Shown here piece after piece: positions 25,780-35,214 of a stretch of 64,000 nucleotides of DNA (position 1 is its first letter; every line of letters begins with the position of its first letter). Position numbers and translations under genes: made by a program. Origin of the DNA: an uncultured Christensenella sp. Lineage in GTDB: Bacteria; Bacillota; Clostridia; Christensenellales; UBA1750. Under the pieces are notes generated by a model. The model saw only the letters and a program-made list of their open reading frames with translations. It had not been told where the DNA came from and searched no databases. The stretch is taken from contig CAJJNQ010000008.1 in NCBI GenBank assembly GCA_905193155.1, forward strand, positions 6,039 through 70,038, written 5' to 3'.

Positions 25780-26733
25780 GTGAAGGCCATATTGGGATTG
25801 GATACAAGTTGTTATACGACGTCGGTTGCCGCTGTTGCACTGGACGGGCAGGTGCTCGCCAGCGTTAGGCGGCTGCTTGTCGTTAAACAGGGCGGTAGGG
25901 GTCTGCGGCAAAGCGAGGGCGTTTTTCAGCATACGCAAAATCTGCCGCAGTTGGTGAAGCAGCTGAAGGAGCAACTGCCCGATCTTGAGCCGGTAGCCAT
26001 ATCCGCTTCCTTTACGCCGCGCGACGTGGAGGGCAGCTATATGCCTGTGTTTACGGTCGGCAGCGGCGCGGCGGAGCAGCTGTCTGCACTGATGAACCTG
26101 CCGCTTTATCACACCAATCATCAGGCGGGGCATATTGCCGCGGCGCGCATTGATTCCGGTATCCCGCAGGGTGCGCATCTGGCGCTGCATCTTTCCGGCG
26201 GCACAACCGAGGTTCTGCGCTGCGAACTTGACGGTGCATTGGAGCTGTTGGGCGGGTCGGATGATCTGCATGCCGGTCAGTTTGTAGACCGCGTCGGCGT
26301 GCGGCTCGGGCTGGGCTTTCCTGCAGGCCCTGCGCTGGAAAAGCTGGCGGAGGGAGCGGAAGCGCAATCGCTGATCGTTGCCACCTGCCGCGGGTTGAAC
26401 TGTTCCTTTTCCGGTGCGGAAGCGCAGGTTATGCGTATGGCGGACAGCGGGGAATATACCCCGGCGCAGCTTGCCGCAGAGGTCTATTCCTGCCTGGCGC
26501 GCACCATTGAAAAACTGCTGACCAATGCGGCAAAAGAAACGGGATTGCGCAATGTGCTGCTGGCGGGCGGCGTGGTTTCTTCGCCGCGATTCCGTAAAAT
26601 GTTGTTGGAACGCATTCGCCGCAATCACAGCCCGATTCATGCCTATTTTGCCCGCCCGGAATATTCCGGTGATAACGCCGTGGGCGTGGCAATGCTGGGC
26701 AAAAATCAATTCTTGAAGGAGAACCCATCATGA
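25780..26733 (+). CDS. TsaD/Kae1-like protein (Gcp family paralogue)
   Basis: 317 residues with a GTG start 3 bases after nusB. It has the ASKHA nucleotide-binding fold: [14 protein letters not shown] (phosphate-1), HTNHQAGHI (the metal-site His pair), [10 protein letters not shown], and [10 protein letters not shown] near the C-terminus. True TsaD makes the tRNA t6A base with TsaB/TsaE. This one is shorter and lies in the nusB-folD cluster, where Clostridia often carry a paralogue next to the classical enzyme. Whether it is the only TsaD in the genome cannot be judged from the window. Confidence 0.85.
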   Translation: MKAILGLDTSCYTTSVAAVALDGQVLASVRRLLVVKQGGRGLRQSEGVFQHTQNLPQLVKQLKEQLPDLEPVAISASFTPRDVEGSYMPVFTVGSGAAEQLSALMNLPLYHTNHQAGHIAAARIDSGIPQGAHLALHLSGGTTEVLRCELDGALELLGGSDDLHAGQFVDRVGVRLGLGFPAGPALEKLAEGAEAQSLIVATCRGLNCSFSGAEAQVMRMADSGEYTPAQLAAEVYSCLARTIEKLLTNAAKETGLRNVLLAGGVVSSPRFRKMLLERIRRNHSPIHAYFARPEYSGDNAVGVAMLGKNQFLKENPS

Positions 26734-27584
26734 CGGCACGCATCATTGACGGAAAAAGTATTGCAAAAGAGCTGCGCGAGAGCCTTGCTCCGCGCGTAGC
26801 AGCGCTGAAAGAGCAGGGAATTACACCCGGACTTACCGTAATCGTGGTAGGCGACGACCCTGCCTCCGCGATTTACGTCCGCAATAAAGAGCGCGCCTGC
26901 GTCAAGCTCGGCATGAACAGCCAGGTGCTGCGCTTCCCGGCGGAGACGACGCAGGAGGAAATCCTGAATACCGTTCGTCTCCTGAATCAGGATGACAGCG
27001 TTCACGGCATCCTGGTGCAGCTGCCGCTCCCCCAGCACATTGACGAGCAGGCCGTGCTGCGCGCCATTGATCCCGATAAAGATGTGGACGGCTTTCACGC
27101 GATGAACGCAGGCCGCCTGATGAACGGCGAACCCGGTTTTGTTGCCTGCACGCCCAAGGGCGTGATGCGTCTGCTGGAAGTCTCCGGCGTGGAGTTGGAC
27201 GGAAAGAATGCCGTTGTGGTGGGGCGCTCCAACATCGTGGGCAAGCCCATGGCGCTGCTGTTGCTTCAGAAAAACTGCACCGTCACCATTGCGCATTCGC
27301 ACACGAAGGATTTGACTGCGGTCACGCGCAGCGCGGATATACTCGTTGTGGCGGTCGGGCGTGCGGGATTCATTACGGGCGACATGATCAAGCCCGGCGC
27401 GGCTGTGATGGATGTGGGCATCAACCGTGTGGATGGCAAAGTGGTGGGGGACGTCGATTTTGAGTCCGTAAAGGAAGTTGCTTCCTGCATCACGCCCGTG
27501 CCCGGCGGCGTCGGCGCGATGACCATCGCTATGTTGATGGAAAACACCGTAGAGGCGGCGGAAAACTATGCCCGGCGCACATGA
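26730..27584 (+). CDS. folD: FolD bifunctional methylenetetrahydrofolate dehydrogenase/cyclohydrolase
   Basis: 284 residues. It interconverts methylene-, methenyl- and formyl-tetrahydrofolate. Signatures are [20 protein letters not shown], the [12 protein letters not shown] motif, the [16 protein letters not shown] nucleotide loop, and the C-terminal [19 protein letters not shown]. It overlaps the previous gene by 4 bases (ATGA) and xseA by 17. Confidence 0.96.
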   Translation: MTARIIDGKSIAKELRESLAPRVAALKEQGITPGLTVIVVGDDPASAIYVRNKERACVKLGMNSQVLRFPAETTQEEILNTVRLLNQDDSVHGILVQLPLPQHIDEQAVLRAIDPDKDVDGFHAMNAGRLMNGEPGFVACTPKGVMRLLEVSGVELDGKNAVVVGRSNIVGKPMALLLLQKNCTVTIAHSHTKDLTAVTRSADILVVAVGRAGFITGDMIKPGAAVMDVGINRVDGKVVGDVDFESVKEVASCITPVPGGVGAMTIAMLMENTVEAAENYARRT

Positions 27585-28797
27585 CCGCTTTGTCGTGACG
27601 GTCACGCAGCTCAACGAATATGTCAAATCCCTGATGGGTGCGGATCCGCTGCTGCGCGGCCTGTCACTCAAAGGGGAAATTTCCAATTTCAAACGGCATT
27701 CGTCCGGTCACCTTTATTTTTCGCTGAAAGATGAATCCTCTGTGATCCGCTGCGTGATGTTTCGGCAGAACGCCTTTGGGCTGAACTTTACCCCCAGGGA
27801 CGGTCGGCAGGTCGTGCTGACGGGCTATGTTTCGGTTTATACGCGCGATGGTCAATATCAATTCTACTGCGAAAAAATGCAGGCAGACGGTGTGGGCGCG
27901 CTCTATCAGCAGTTTGAGCGCAATAAGGCGCGCTTTGCTGCGGAGGGGCTGTTTGATGCGGAGCACAAGCGTCCGCTTCCGGCCCTATGCCGGAGGATTG
28001 GCGTGGCCACTTCACCCACCGGCGCTGTGATCCGCGATATCATCCGCGTTTCGCACCGGCGCAACCCCTCGGTGGATATCCTGCTGGCTCCCTGCCGCGT
28101 GCAGGGGGAAGGGGCTACGGGAGAGATTGCAGCAGCTATTCGTGTTCTGAACAGGCAGGATGTAGATGTCATCATCGTTGGGCGCGGCGGCGGTTCGTTG
28201 GAAGACCTCTGGGCTTTTAACGAAGAAGAAGTGGTTCGTGCGGTTTATGCGTCCCGCGTGCCGGTGATTTCCGCCGTGGGGCATGAAACTGATTTCGCCT
28301 TGAGCGATTTTGCCGCAGATGTGCGCGCATCCACGCCGTCCAACGCCGCCGAGCTTGCGGTGTTGGATCTGAGCGACGTGATGCAGAATCTGGACAGCCT
28401 GACTTCGTCACTGGATGCGGCAGCGCTGCGGGCGGTGGATCGCCGCGGTCGGGAGCTGGAGCTGCTCTGCCGGCGCGTATCGGTGCAGGCAGCCGTGCGG
28501 CGGCTGGATCAGAACGCCGAGATCATAAAAACGCTGGAAAGGCAGATGGACGCGAGTGCGCTCCGCAGGATAGATAGCGAAAACGAGCGATTGACGCATC
28601 TTGCGGCGAGACTTGACACGCTGAATCCGGAAAACGTGCTGCGGCGGGGCTATGCGTTGATTCGAAAGAACGAAAAGACGGTCTCTTCCGTTTTACAAAT
28701 GAAACCAGGGGATGAGATGAGGGTGCAGCTGCGCGACGGCGTGATCTTCTCTCAAGTGACCGGGATCGAGGAAAAACATGAAAAAGCTGACCTATGA
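27568..28797 (+). CDS. xseA: Exodeoxyribonuclease VII large subunit
   Basis: 409 residues. N-terminal OB fold ([38 protein letters not shown]), catalytic domain with [31 protein letters not shown] and [20 protein letters not shown], and a helical C-terminal part. It degrades single-stranded DNA with XseB, encoded next with a 20-base overlap. Confidence 0.96.
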   Translation: MPGAHDRFVVTVTQLNEYVKSLMGADPLLRGLSLKGEISNFKRHSSGHLYFSLKDESSVIRCVMFRQNAFGLNFTPRDGRQVVLTGYVSVYTRDGQYQFYCEKMQADGVGALYQQFERNKARFAAEGLFDAEHKRPLPALCRRIGVATSPTGAVIRDIIRVSHRRNPSVDILLAPCRVQGEGATGEIAAAIRVLNRQDVDVIIVGRGGGSLEDLWAFNEEEVVRAVYASRVPVISAVGHETDFALSDFAADVRASTPSNAAELAVLDLSDVMQNLDSLTSSLDAAALRAVDRRGRELELLCRRVSVQAAVRRLDQNAEIIKTLERQMDASALRRIDSENERLTHLAARLDTLNPENVLRRGYALIRKNEKTVSSVLQMKPGDEMRVQLRDGVIFSQVTGIEEKHEKADL

Positions 28798-29005
28798 AGC
28801 GGGTCTTGCGGAACTGCAAGCCGTGATTTCGCAGATTGAAAGCGGAGAGCTGACGCTGGAAGAAACCATCAAGGCCTATGAAAAGGGGCGCGCTTTGTCT
28901 GAAAAGCTCAGCGCTATGCTGACCGAGGGCAAGGGAAGAATCCTCAAGCTCCAATCGGATGGAACCCAGGTTCCCTTCGAGAGCGAAAAGGAGGAAGAAG
29001 CATGA
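28778..29005 (+). CDS. xseB: Exodeoxyribonuclease VII small subunit
   Basis: 75 residues, the usual size, two helices: [21 protein letters not shown] and LTLEETIKAYEKGRALSEKLS (given as parts of the family pattern). It binds XseA. ATGA overlap with ispA downstream. Confidence 0.95.
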   Translation: MKKLTYEAGLAELQAVISQIESGELTLEETIKAYEKGRALSEKLSAMLTEGKGRILKLQSDGTQVPFESEKEEEA

Positions 29006-29895
29006 GCGAGCGCATGGAACGCTATCACGAGATGGTGGAAAACGCGCTGCCTTATGCGCTGCCTCAGCCGGAGGGCTGCGCCAAGGTGCTCTGCGAAGCG
29101 ATGCGTTATTCGCTGCTGGCGGGCGGCAAACGGCTGCGTCCCTGCCTGACGCTGGCGGCGGCAGAGAGCGTCGGCGCGGATTTGACGGAAGCGCTGCCTT
29201 ATGCCTGCGCGATGGAGATGGTTCATACCTATTCGTTGATTCACGACGATCTCCCCGCAATGGACAACGATACCCTGCGCCGCTGGCGGCCCACCAACCA
29301 TGTGGTCTATGGCGAAGCCATGGCGATTCTGGCGGGAGACGGGCTGCTTTCGCACGCTTTTGCGCACATCAATCGCTGCGCGCTGGAACATCCGGAGCAC
29401 GCGCGGGCGCACTTGCTCGCCATGAAGGCAGTGACGAATGCAGCGGGCGCGGAAGGCATGGTCGCCGGACAATCGGTAGACGTTTACTGTGAAAAGCACG
29501 GCTGCGGGGGAGAAGATAAGAAAAAACTGCTGGATTATATTCACCGCAACAAGACCGCGGCCATGATTCGCGGTGCGCTGCTGGCGGGTGCAGAGCTGGG
29601 CAATCCGTCCGACGCGGTTCGCGCAGCGTTTTCGGAATACGGTGAAAAACTCGGCATTGCCTTCCAGGTGGCGGACGATATCCTGGACGCCTGCTCGACC
29701 AGCGAGAGCATGGGCAAAACCGTGGGCAAGGACGCGCAGGAGGGCAAGTTGACCTACGTCTCGCTCTATGGCGTAGAAGAGTCGAAAAAGCGCCTGGCAG
29801 AGCTGACCGAAGCAGCCAAGCACGCCATTGAGCCTTTGGACGCAGACGGTTTTTTCCGCGATCTTGCGCAGCAGATGCTGATTCGCACGCACTGA
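29002..29895 (+). CDS. ispA: Farnesyl/geranyl diphosphate synthase
   Basis: 297 residues. All-helical prenyltransferase with the first aspartate-rich motif in HDDLPAMDND, GGKRLRPCL for isopentenyl diphosphate binding, and the second motif DDILD after FQVA. It condenses IPP with allylic diphosphates to supply undecaprenyl and quinone lipids. Its place between xseB and the OLE region, with dxs further on, is the canonical OLE neighbourhood. The chain length of the product is not certain. Confidence 0.94.
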   Translation: MSERMERYHEMVENALPYALPQPEGCAKVLCEAMRYSLLAGGKRLRPCLTLAAAESVGADLTEALPYACAMEMVHTYSLIHDDLPAMDNDTLRRWRPTNHVVYGEAMAILAGDGLLSHAFAHINRCALEHPEHARAHLLAMKAVTNAAGAEGMVAGQSVDVYCEKHGCGGEDKKKLLDYIHRNKTAAMIRGALLAGAELGNPSDAVRAAFSEYGEKLGIAFQVADDILDACSTSESMGKTVGKDAQEGKLTYVSLYGVEESKKRLAELTEAAKHAIEPLDADGFFRDLAQQMLIRTH

Positions 29896-29908
29896 AGGAG
29901 GAAAAGCA

Positions 29909-30367
29909 TTGACCAACAATATCCTGCTCATCTTCCGCAATCCTTGCCTGATGCCCGCAGCAGTGGGCTGGGCGACCGCACAGATCATCAAGGTGCTGCT
30001 GAACCTGCTGCTGCTGCGCAAGTTGGATGTGACGCGCTTTGTGGGTGCGGGCGGCATGCCCTCGGCGCACTCGGCGTTTGTGACGGCGCTGACGGTGTCC
30101 ATGGGCCTCAATTACGGTTTTGACAGCGCGTTTTTCGCAATTTCTGCGGCACTTGCCATGGTCGTGATGTATGACGCGGCGGGCGTGCGGCGCGCAGCCG
30201 GGCGACAGGCGGCCAGCATCAACCGCATCATACGCCACCTCAGAGAAAAATCCGCCGGATATCAGGACACTGAAAAGCAACTGCGCGAGCTGCTCGGCCA
30301 TACACCGCTGGAAGTGGTTGCAGGCGCGCTGTTGGGCATCATCATCTCCATTCTCTGGGCGCTTTGA
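29909..30367 (+). CDS. Divergent PAP2 family membrane protein (YuiD-like)
   Basis: 152 residues from a TTG start preceded by AAGGAGGA. About four hydrophobic segments. The phosphatase-like GGMPSAHSAFVTAL motif and the MYDAAGVRRAAGRQA loop identify the DUF212/divergent PAP2 family. It may act on a lipid pyrophosphate, which would suit its place after ispA, but no substrate is proven. The OLE promoter starts right at its stop codon. Confidence 0.9.
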   Translation: MTNNILLIFRNPCLMPAAVGWATAQIIKVLLNLLLLRKLDVTRFVGAGGMPSAHSAFVTALTVSMGLNYGFDSAFFAISAALAMVVMYDAAGVRRAAGRQAASINRIIRHLREKSAGYQDTEKQLRELLGHTPLEVVAGALLGIIISILWAL

Positions 30368-30396
30368 TTGCATAAAATTTCGGAATATGCTATACT
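30368..30396 (+). promoter_or_regulatory. Promoter in front of the OLE RNA region
   Basis: TTGCAT at 30368-30373, 17-base spacer, TATACT at 30391-30396 with TG one base before the -10. Expected start of transcription is about 30402-30404. Confidence 0.75.
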
Positions 30397-30401
30397 ATGC
30401 A

Positions 30402-31001
30402 TTGTAAGGTGGTGCAGTATTCTAGTCAACAATGCCATGTCTGAAGGCGGGCCTAAAAATCCGTCGAAGAGCACATCGATGAAGCTTCTGGTGCTGGCTG
30501 CCGACGCCCAGTCGGGGGTTGGTGCTGGATGTAAGGAAGAAGGGCGATCCGCAATGGCATGCGGGCGTTGACCCCGCTTCCGTGGAGGCCCAAACGGGTG
30601 GATTGCATGAAAAGTCCTAGACGGATAATCTACTCATTGGGGGTAAACCTGTATTGCGGCGAAAGCTGTGTGCAGCAGTAGCTTGCCTTGAAGCGGTTTC
30701 TGTGGGAATTCGGTTCATCGCGTTATGTACCTAGAGCTCGGGTCGCAGCGCAATCTGCGGAGGAAAACACGACTGCAAAAGAGGCTAGGACCTGGCGGAG
30801 TTGCTGAGGAAAGCTCCTAGACTGTCTGTGCGTGCCGGGGATTATAGTGTGGTCTTAACGGCATTCCAGTCAAACACGCGGCGACGTGGTTTGGCGGCGT
30901 ATAATGGGAAACCGCTTCTATCGGCAACGGGGAGTTCGCCGCCGGGAAACCCTACTGGACCTAAGCCGCAAGGTTTATCCGGCACGTCACCACCTTTTTT
31001 T
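30402..31001 (+). ncRNA. OLE RNA (ornate, large, extremophilic RNA)
   Basis: About 600 bases without a credible reading frame, lying between ispA/PAP2 and oapA-dxs-tlyA-nadK-argR-recN. This is the established genomic setting of OLE RNA, which is about 600 nt and binds the membrane protein OapA. AAGGTGGTG at 30406-30414 is the exact complement of CACCACCTT at 30988-30996, closing the whole region into one domain. The 3' half is GC-rich with many local stems, and a T run (30995-31001) follows the closing helix. OLE ribonucleoprotein has been linked to alcohol, cold and magnesium stress. Ends are inferred from promoter and helix; identity rests on synteny, size and the closing helix, not on a covariance-model search. 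Confidence 0.88.
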
Positions 31002-31010
31002 AAGACAGCA

Positions 31011-31053
31011 AAAGGGCTGCTTTCCCGTGAAAGCGGAAAAGCCGGCCTTTTTT
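31011..31053 (+). terminator. Terminator-like hairpin between OLE RNA and oapA
   Basis: AAAGGGCTGCTTTCC (31011-31025) pairs imperfectly with the segment 31035-31050, and six T follow. It probably lets most OLE transcripts end before oapA while some read through. Confidence 0.6.
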
Positions 31054-31081
31054 ATACTGAAAACGGAGGCCTTAACCGGTT

Positions 31082-31642
31082 ATGTCGAAACCCAAAAAAG
31101 ATCCTCGAAGACGCGCCGTCTCCTGGGTGATTTTTGTTTTCTTTCTCTCCTTTGTGCTGTCGCTGCTGATGAGCTGGTCGTCTTCCACAGCGCTTTCCAC
31201 CGTGGGCATCACCCTGGCGACGCTGACCGTGCTGATCCTGGTTACTATCGGCATTCTATTTGACATCTTAGGTGTTGCCGTCACCAGTGCGGATAAGCCG
31301 CCGCTGGTTGCAATGACCACGCGCCGTGTGCCGGGTGCGCGCCAGGCACTTTGGATGGTGCAGAATGCCGACCGCATGGCATCCATCTGCAACGACGTGG
31401 TGGGCGATATCTGCGGCGTCGTCTCCGGCTCCGCCGGTGCGGCGCTGACCATGCGCATCGGGGAGAAAATGGGGCTTTCTTCTACATTCATCGTCGGCAT
31501 ATTGGTTGCGGCGTTTATCGCGGCGTTCACGGTCGGCGGCAAGGCCATCGGCAAACGACTGGCCATCAAGCGATCTAAAGATATCCTGATGCTCACAGGT
31601 CGTGCAGCCGCATTTCTCAGCGGCCTTTTCAAGCGGAAATAA
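31082..31642 (+). CDS. oapA: OLE-associated membrane protein OapA
   Basis: 186 residues. Basic N-terminus, hydrophobic segments at about 14-33, 40-65 and 132-155, and a conserved soluble centre (FDILGVAVTSADKPPLVAM, NADRMASICNDVVGDICGVVSG). The tail is strongly basic (LFKRK), suiting RNA contact. OapA anchors OLE RNA to the membrane in Halalkalibacterium halodurans. The gene directly follows the OLE region and precedes dxs, the known arrangement. GGAGG is 12 bases from ATG, longer than ideal. Confidence 0.88.
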   Translation: MSKPKKDPRRRAVSWVIFVFFLSFVLSLLMSWSSSTALSTVGITLATLTVLILVTIGILFDILGVAVTSADKPPLVAMTTRRVPGARQALWMVQNADRMASICNDVVGDICGVVSGSAGAALTMRIGEKMGLSSTFIVGILVAAFIAAFTVGGKAIGKRLAIKRSKDILMLTGRAAAFLSGLFKRK

Positions 31643-31657
31643 CAGGAGGGGCTTTGG

Positions 31658-33508
31658 TTGTCTATCTTGCAGGAAATACAGGCCGGAGCAGACCTGAAAA
31701 GCTATACGATTCCACAGCTGGAACAGCTTTGCGCAGAAATTCGTGAGGAATTGCTGCGCGTTGTGCCGCGGAACGGCGGGCATTTATCTAGTAATTTGGG
31801 CGCGGTGGAGCTGACAGTCGCTCTTCATTATGTTTACAATCTACCTACGGATAAATTGCTGTTCGACGTCGGACATCAGTGCTATGCGCATAAAATGCTG
31901 ACCGGGCGTCTTGATCAATTTGAAACGCTGCGACGCAAAGACGGCCTTGCCGGATTCCCCAAGCCTTCGGAAAGCGCTTATGATGCCTTCGGTGCAGGCC
32001 ACAGCGGCACGGCGATTTCGGCGGCGCTGGGCTATGCGCGTGCTGCGTCTATTCGGGGAGAGCGCTATGACTGTGTCGCTCTGGTCGGGGACGGTTCCTT
32101 TATGGACGGTCCCGGCATCGAGGCCTTCAACGACGCAGGGCGTTCGGAACTGCCTATTGTTGTCGTGCTCAACGACAACAATATGTCGATTTCACGGAAC
32201 GTCGGCGCACTGTCCAATTATCTCAATCAGCTGCGTTCCAATAAAGGTTATTGGCGCTTCAAGAGTCACACAGCGTCCTTTTTGAAGAAAATCCCCGGCA
32301 TCGGTATGGGGCTGCACGATTTCGTCTATACCGTCAAAAATTCCATCAAGTATCTCTTTGTGCATGGGCAGTTTTTCGAGGCGCTGGGCTTTACCTACCT
32401 TGGCCCCATCGACGGACATAATCTTTCCATGCTCATTCGCACGTTGACGCGGGCGCGGAATTTAGAACGCCCGGTGTTGGTGCATGCCGTCACGCAGAAG
32501 GGGCATGGCTATCGCCCGGCAGAGGAAAAACCGGACGCCTTCCATGGCGTTGCCCCCTATGAAGTGGAAGGGGCCGGTGCGGCTGCGCAGATTCATTCGA
32601 GCGGTGTGGTCAGTGAGGCGCTTTGCCGTCTGGGCGCGGAGGACGATCGTGTGACTGTAATCACCGCAGCGATGCGGGATGGCACGGGAACGCGTAAATT
32701 TGCCGAAACCTATCCCAAACGCTTCTTCGACGTGGGCATTGCGGAAGAGCACGCGGTCACGCTGGCGGCTGGGTTGGCCGCAGGCGGCGTTCGCCCATAT
32801 TTTGCGGTTTATTCTACTTTCTTGCAGCGTGGCTACGACCAGATGATCCATGATGTGGCACTGCAAAACCTGCCGGTGGTGTTCCTCTGCGGCCATGCAG
32901 GCTTGGTCGGGGAGGATGGAGCAACGCACCACGGCGTCTTCGACCTTTCCTATTGTTCGCACATTCCGAACCTGCGGATTCTTGCGCCCTCCTGCGCGGA
33001 AGAGCTCGGCGAAATGATTCGCTGGTCAATCCATGCGGACGGCCCGGTGGTGATCCGCTATCCCAAGTCCTGCTGTTCCGCCATGCACAACATCGTAGGG
33101 CTGGAAAAGGGCGCGTGGCAGGTCGTGAGTCTGGCGCACAAGGCTCGGGCAGTGCTTTTTGCGGCAGGTTCGATGGTGGCGCAGGCAATGATCGCGGCCG
33201 ATACGCTGGCGCTGGAAGGCATCGACGTGGAGGTGGTGAATTGCCGCCAGATCAAGCCGCTGCCCGACCGTATGCTGGAAAAATATGCGTACTTGCCCAT
33301 TGTGACGTTGGAAGAAAACAGTGTCATCGGCGGCTTCGGAGCGCTCGTTTCTTTGCGATACGAACAGTTGGGACACAGCGTTCAGCTGCTGCCCATCGGC
33401 ATTGGGGATGAATTTGTGCAGCACGGCACGCGCACGCAGCTGCTGAAGGACAGCGGGCTGGATGCGGCCGGAATCTGCGACAAGATCAGGGAGTTTATCG
33501 GAGCATGA
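31658..33508 (+). CDS. dxs: 1-deoxy-D-xylulose-5-phosphate synthase
   Basis: 616 residues. First enzyme of the MEP isoprenoid pathway, thiamine-diphosphate dependent. Motifs: GHLSSNLGAVELTVALHYVY, FDVGHQCYAHKML, GDGSFMDGPGIEAFNDAG with the distal Asn (TPP site), FFDVGIAEEHAVTLAAGLA and the C-terminal HGTRTQLLKDSGLD. TTG start with AGGAGGGG upstream. It feeds IspA encoded just before the OLE RNA. Confidence 0.97.
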   Translation: MSILQEIQAGADLKSYTIPQLEQLCAEIREELLRVVPRNGGHLSSNLGAVELTVALHYVYNLPTDKLLFDVGHQCYAHKMLTGRLDQFETLRRKDGLAGFPKPSESAYDAFGAGHSGTAISAALGYARAASIRGERYDCVALVGDGSFMDGPGIEAFNDAGRSELPIVVVLNDNNMSISRNVGALSNYLNQLRSNKGYWRFKSHTASFLKKIPGIGMGLHDFVYTVKNSIKYLFVHGQFFEALGFTYLGPIDGHNLSMLIRTLTRARNLERPVLVHAVTQKGHGYRPAEEKPDAFHGVAPYEVEGAGAAAQIHSSGVVSEALCRLGAEDDRVTVITAAMRDGTGTRKFAETYPKRFFDVGIAEEHAVTLAAGLAAGGVRPYFAVYSTFLQRGYDQMIHDVALQNLPVVFLCGHAGLVGEDGATHHGVFDLSYCSHIPNLRILAPSCAEELGEMIRWSIHADGPVVIRYPKSCCSAMHNIVGLEKGAWQVVSLAHKARAVLFAAGSMVAQAMIAADTLALEGIDVEVVNCRQIKPLPDRMLEKYAYLPIVTLEENSVIGGFGALVSLRYEQLGHSVQLLPIGIGDEFVQHGTRTQLLKDSGLDAAGICDKIREFIGA

Positions 33509-34302
33509 AGAAGGAAAGACTGGATGAGGCGCTGGTTCGCCTGCAATATGCCGATACGCCGGAGCTGGCGCGCGCCATCATCATGGAAGGCCGCGTCTTT
33601 CAGAACGGAAACCGGCTGGACAAGCCTGCTATCCTGCTGGCCAGTGATGTGGGGCTGACCGTCAAAGGGGATAAGCTGCCCTATGTCAGCCGCGGCGGAC
33701 TCAAGCTGGAAAAGGCGATTGCCGCTTTCGGCTTGACGTTTGAGGGGAAAACCTGCATGGACGTCGGCTCTTCCACCGGCGGCTTCACCGATTGCATGCT
33801 GCAAAAGGGCGCGCAGAAAGTTTATGCAGTGGATGTGGGATACGGTCTGCTCGATTGGAAGCTGCGCAACGATCCGCGCGTGGTGGTGATGGAGCGCACC
33901 AACGCCCGGTTGCTGAACCCGGAAATGACCGGCGGCGAGCGGATGGATTTTGCGTCGATGGATGTTTCGTTCATCTCCATCCGAACCGTTCTGCCTGCTG
34001 TACGCACCTGCATGAAAGAAGATGCTCACTTGGCTGTGCTGGTCAAACCGCAGTTTGAGGCACGACGCGAACAGGTGGGCAAGGGCGGTATCGTGCGCGA
34101 TCCTAAGGTGCATCGGGAGGTGCTGGAAACGGTGATCGCCGCCATGCCTGCTATCGGCCTTGTGCCGCAGGGACTGACCGTTTCGCCCATCAAAGGTGTA
34201 GGCGGCAACACGGAGTTTTTGCTTCATTTGACCAACACAGAACTGAACGACGCAGCCTTCCAAGCGGAAAGAGCGATAGAGGATGTGCTGCACTTTGTAT
34301 AA
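33505..34302 (+). CDS. tlyA: TlyA/YqxC family rRNA methyltransferase
   Basis: 265 residues. N-terminal S4 RNA-binding domain (RLDEALVRLQYADTPELARA) then an FtsJ-type Rossmann domain with the SAM loop DVGSSTGGFTDCML and later LVKPQFEARREQVGKGGIV. TlyA proteins 2'-O-methylate cytidines in ribosomal RNA; the exact site is not determined here. It overlaps dxs by 4 bases. Confidence 0.93.
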   Translation: MKKERLDEALVRLQYADTPELARAIIMEGRVFQNGNRLDKPAILLASDVGLTVKGDKLPYVSRGGLKLEKAIAAFGLTFEGKTCMDVGSSTGGFTDCMLQKGAQKVYAVDVGYGLLDWKLRNDPRVVVMERTNARLLNPEMTGGERMDFASMDVSFISIRTVLPAVRTCMKEDAHLAVLVKPQFEARREQVGKGGIVRDPKVHREVLETVIAAMPAIGLVPQGLTVSPIKGVGGNTEFLLHLTNTELNDAAFQAERAIEDVLHFV

Positions 34303-34315
34303 AAAATAAAAAAGA

Positions 34316-34343
34316 TTGCATAAATAAAAAAAGTGTGTATACT
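34316..34343 (+). promoter_or_regulatory. Internal promoter before nadK-argR-recN
   Basis: TTGCAT at 34316-34321, 16 bases of A-rich spacer, TATACT at 34338-34343, 16 bases before the nadK ATG. Confidence 0.65.
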
Positions 34344-34359
34344 TAAAAGGGGTGCGGTC

Positions 34360-35202
34360 ATGAGAATTGAGAAAGTGGGTTTGTTGCAAAGTGTTACCCG
34401 AAAGGGAATTGCTCCGGCGGTGGAAGCTGCCGCGCTGCGCCTACGCGAAGTAGGCTGTCGGGTATTCAGCGATCGAAAAGAATTGACGGGCGGAGATGCC
34501 TTTTCCCGCGAAGAGGTCATTGAAAAAAGCGATGCGCTCGTCGTTTGCGGCGGAGACGGAAGCATATTGTCCGTAGCACGCTGCGCGGCGGTATACGGCG
34601 TTCCTGTGCTCGGTGTCAATTTCGGTCAGCTGGGTTTTTTGTCCGAAGTGGAGGCAGGTGAGTTGAGCGAGGCCATTGAGCGCTTGCTCAGCGGGGATTA
34701 TGCCATCGAGCGGCGGCTGATGATTCGTGCGCAATGGAACGACCAGGAGGTCACGGCGCTGAACGATATCGTGGTGCGGCGCGAATCCTCGCTTGCCGTG
34801 GTGCGCGGGGACGTCCATGTGGACGGCCTGATGCTCGATCATTATGTTGCAGACGGCATACTTGTCTCCACGCCGACGGGCGCCAGCGCCTATGCGCTCG
34901 CCTGCGGCGGTCCCATCGTGCATCCGCAGCTCAAATGCCTGTCGGTTATGGCCATCTGTCCGCATTCATTGCGCGCACGCCCTGTCATGCTCGGGCCGGA
35001 TCAGGTCATTACAGTCGATATTGCGCAGCGGTCGCTGCCTGCTATGATTTGTGCGGACGGGCAGGATCTCATCTCCATGGCGACGAACGAACCCGTCGTC
35101 ATCTCGCGCGCACCCTTTGACGCGCAGCTGATCCGTTTTTCCAACCGGGATTTCTTCTCCATGGTGCACGCAAAACTTGTAGATAGAACAGAAACAATGT
35201 AG
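34360..35202 (+). CDS. nadK: NAD kinase
   Basis: 280 residues. The GGDGS motif (VVCGGDGSILSVAR) binds ATP; LNDIVVRR and STPTGASAYALACGGPIVHP complete the NAD site. It makes NADP. ATG at 34360 is preferred because AAAAGGGGTG is 6 bases upstream; the frame opens at 34333. A promoter gives this gene and argR-recN expression independent of the upstream operon. Confidence 0.95.
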   Translation: MRIEKVGLLQSVTRKGIAPAVEAAALRLREVGCRVFSDRKELTGGDAFSREEVIEKSDALVVCGGDGSILSVARCAAVYGVPVLGVNFGQLGFLSEVEAGELSEAIERLLSGDYAIERRLMIRAQWNDQEVTALNDIVVRRESSLAVVRGDVHVDGLMLDHYVADGILVSTPTGASAYALACGGPIVHPQLKCLSVMAICPHSLRARPVMLGPDQVITVDIAQRSLPAMICADGQDLISMATNEPVVISRAPFDAQLIRFSNRDFFSMVHAKLVDRTETM

Positions 35203-35214
35203 AGGAGGCGCTCC

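Noticed and set aside
30402..31001. Group II intron or RNase P RNA
   Set aside because: No domain V/VI motif, no maturase and no RNase P core signature; gene order and length fit OLE RNA.
30801..31263. Open frames of 109 and 125 codons within the OLE region
   Set aside because: No ribosome site, odd composition, and they cross the closing helix and T runs; the region fits a structured RNA.
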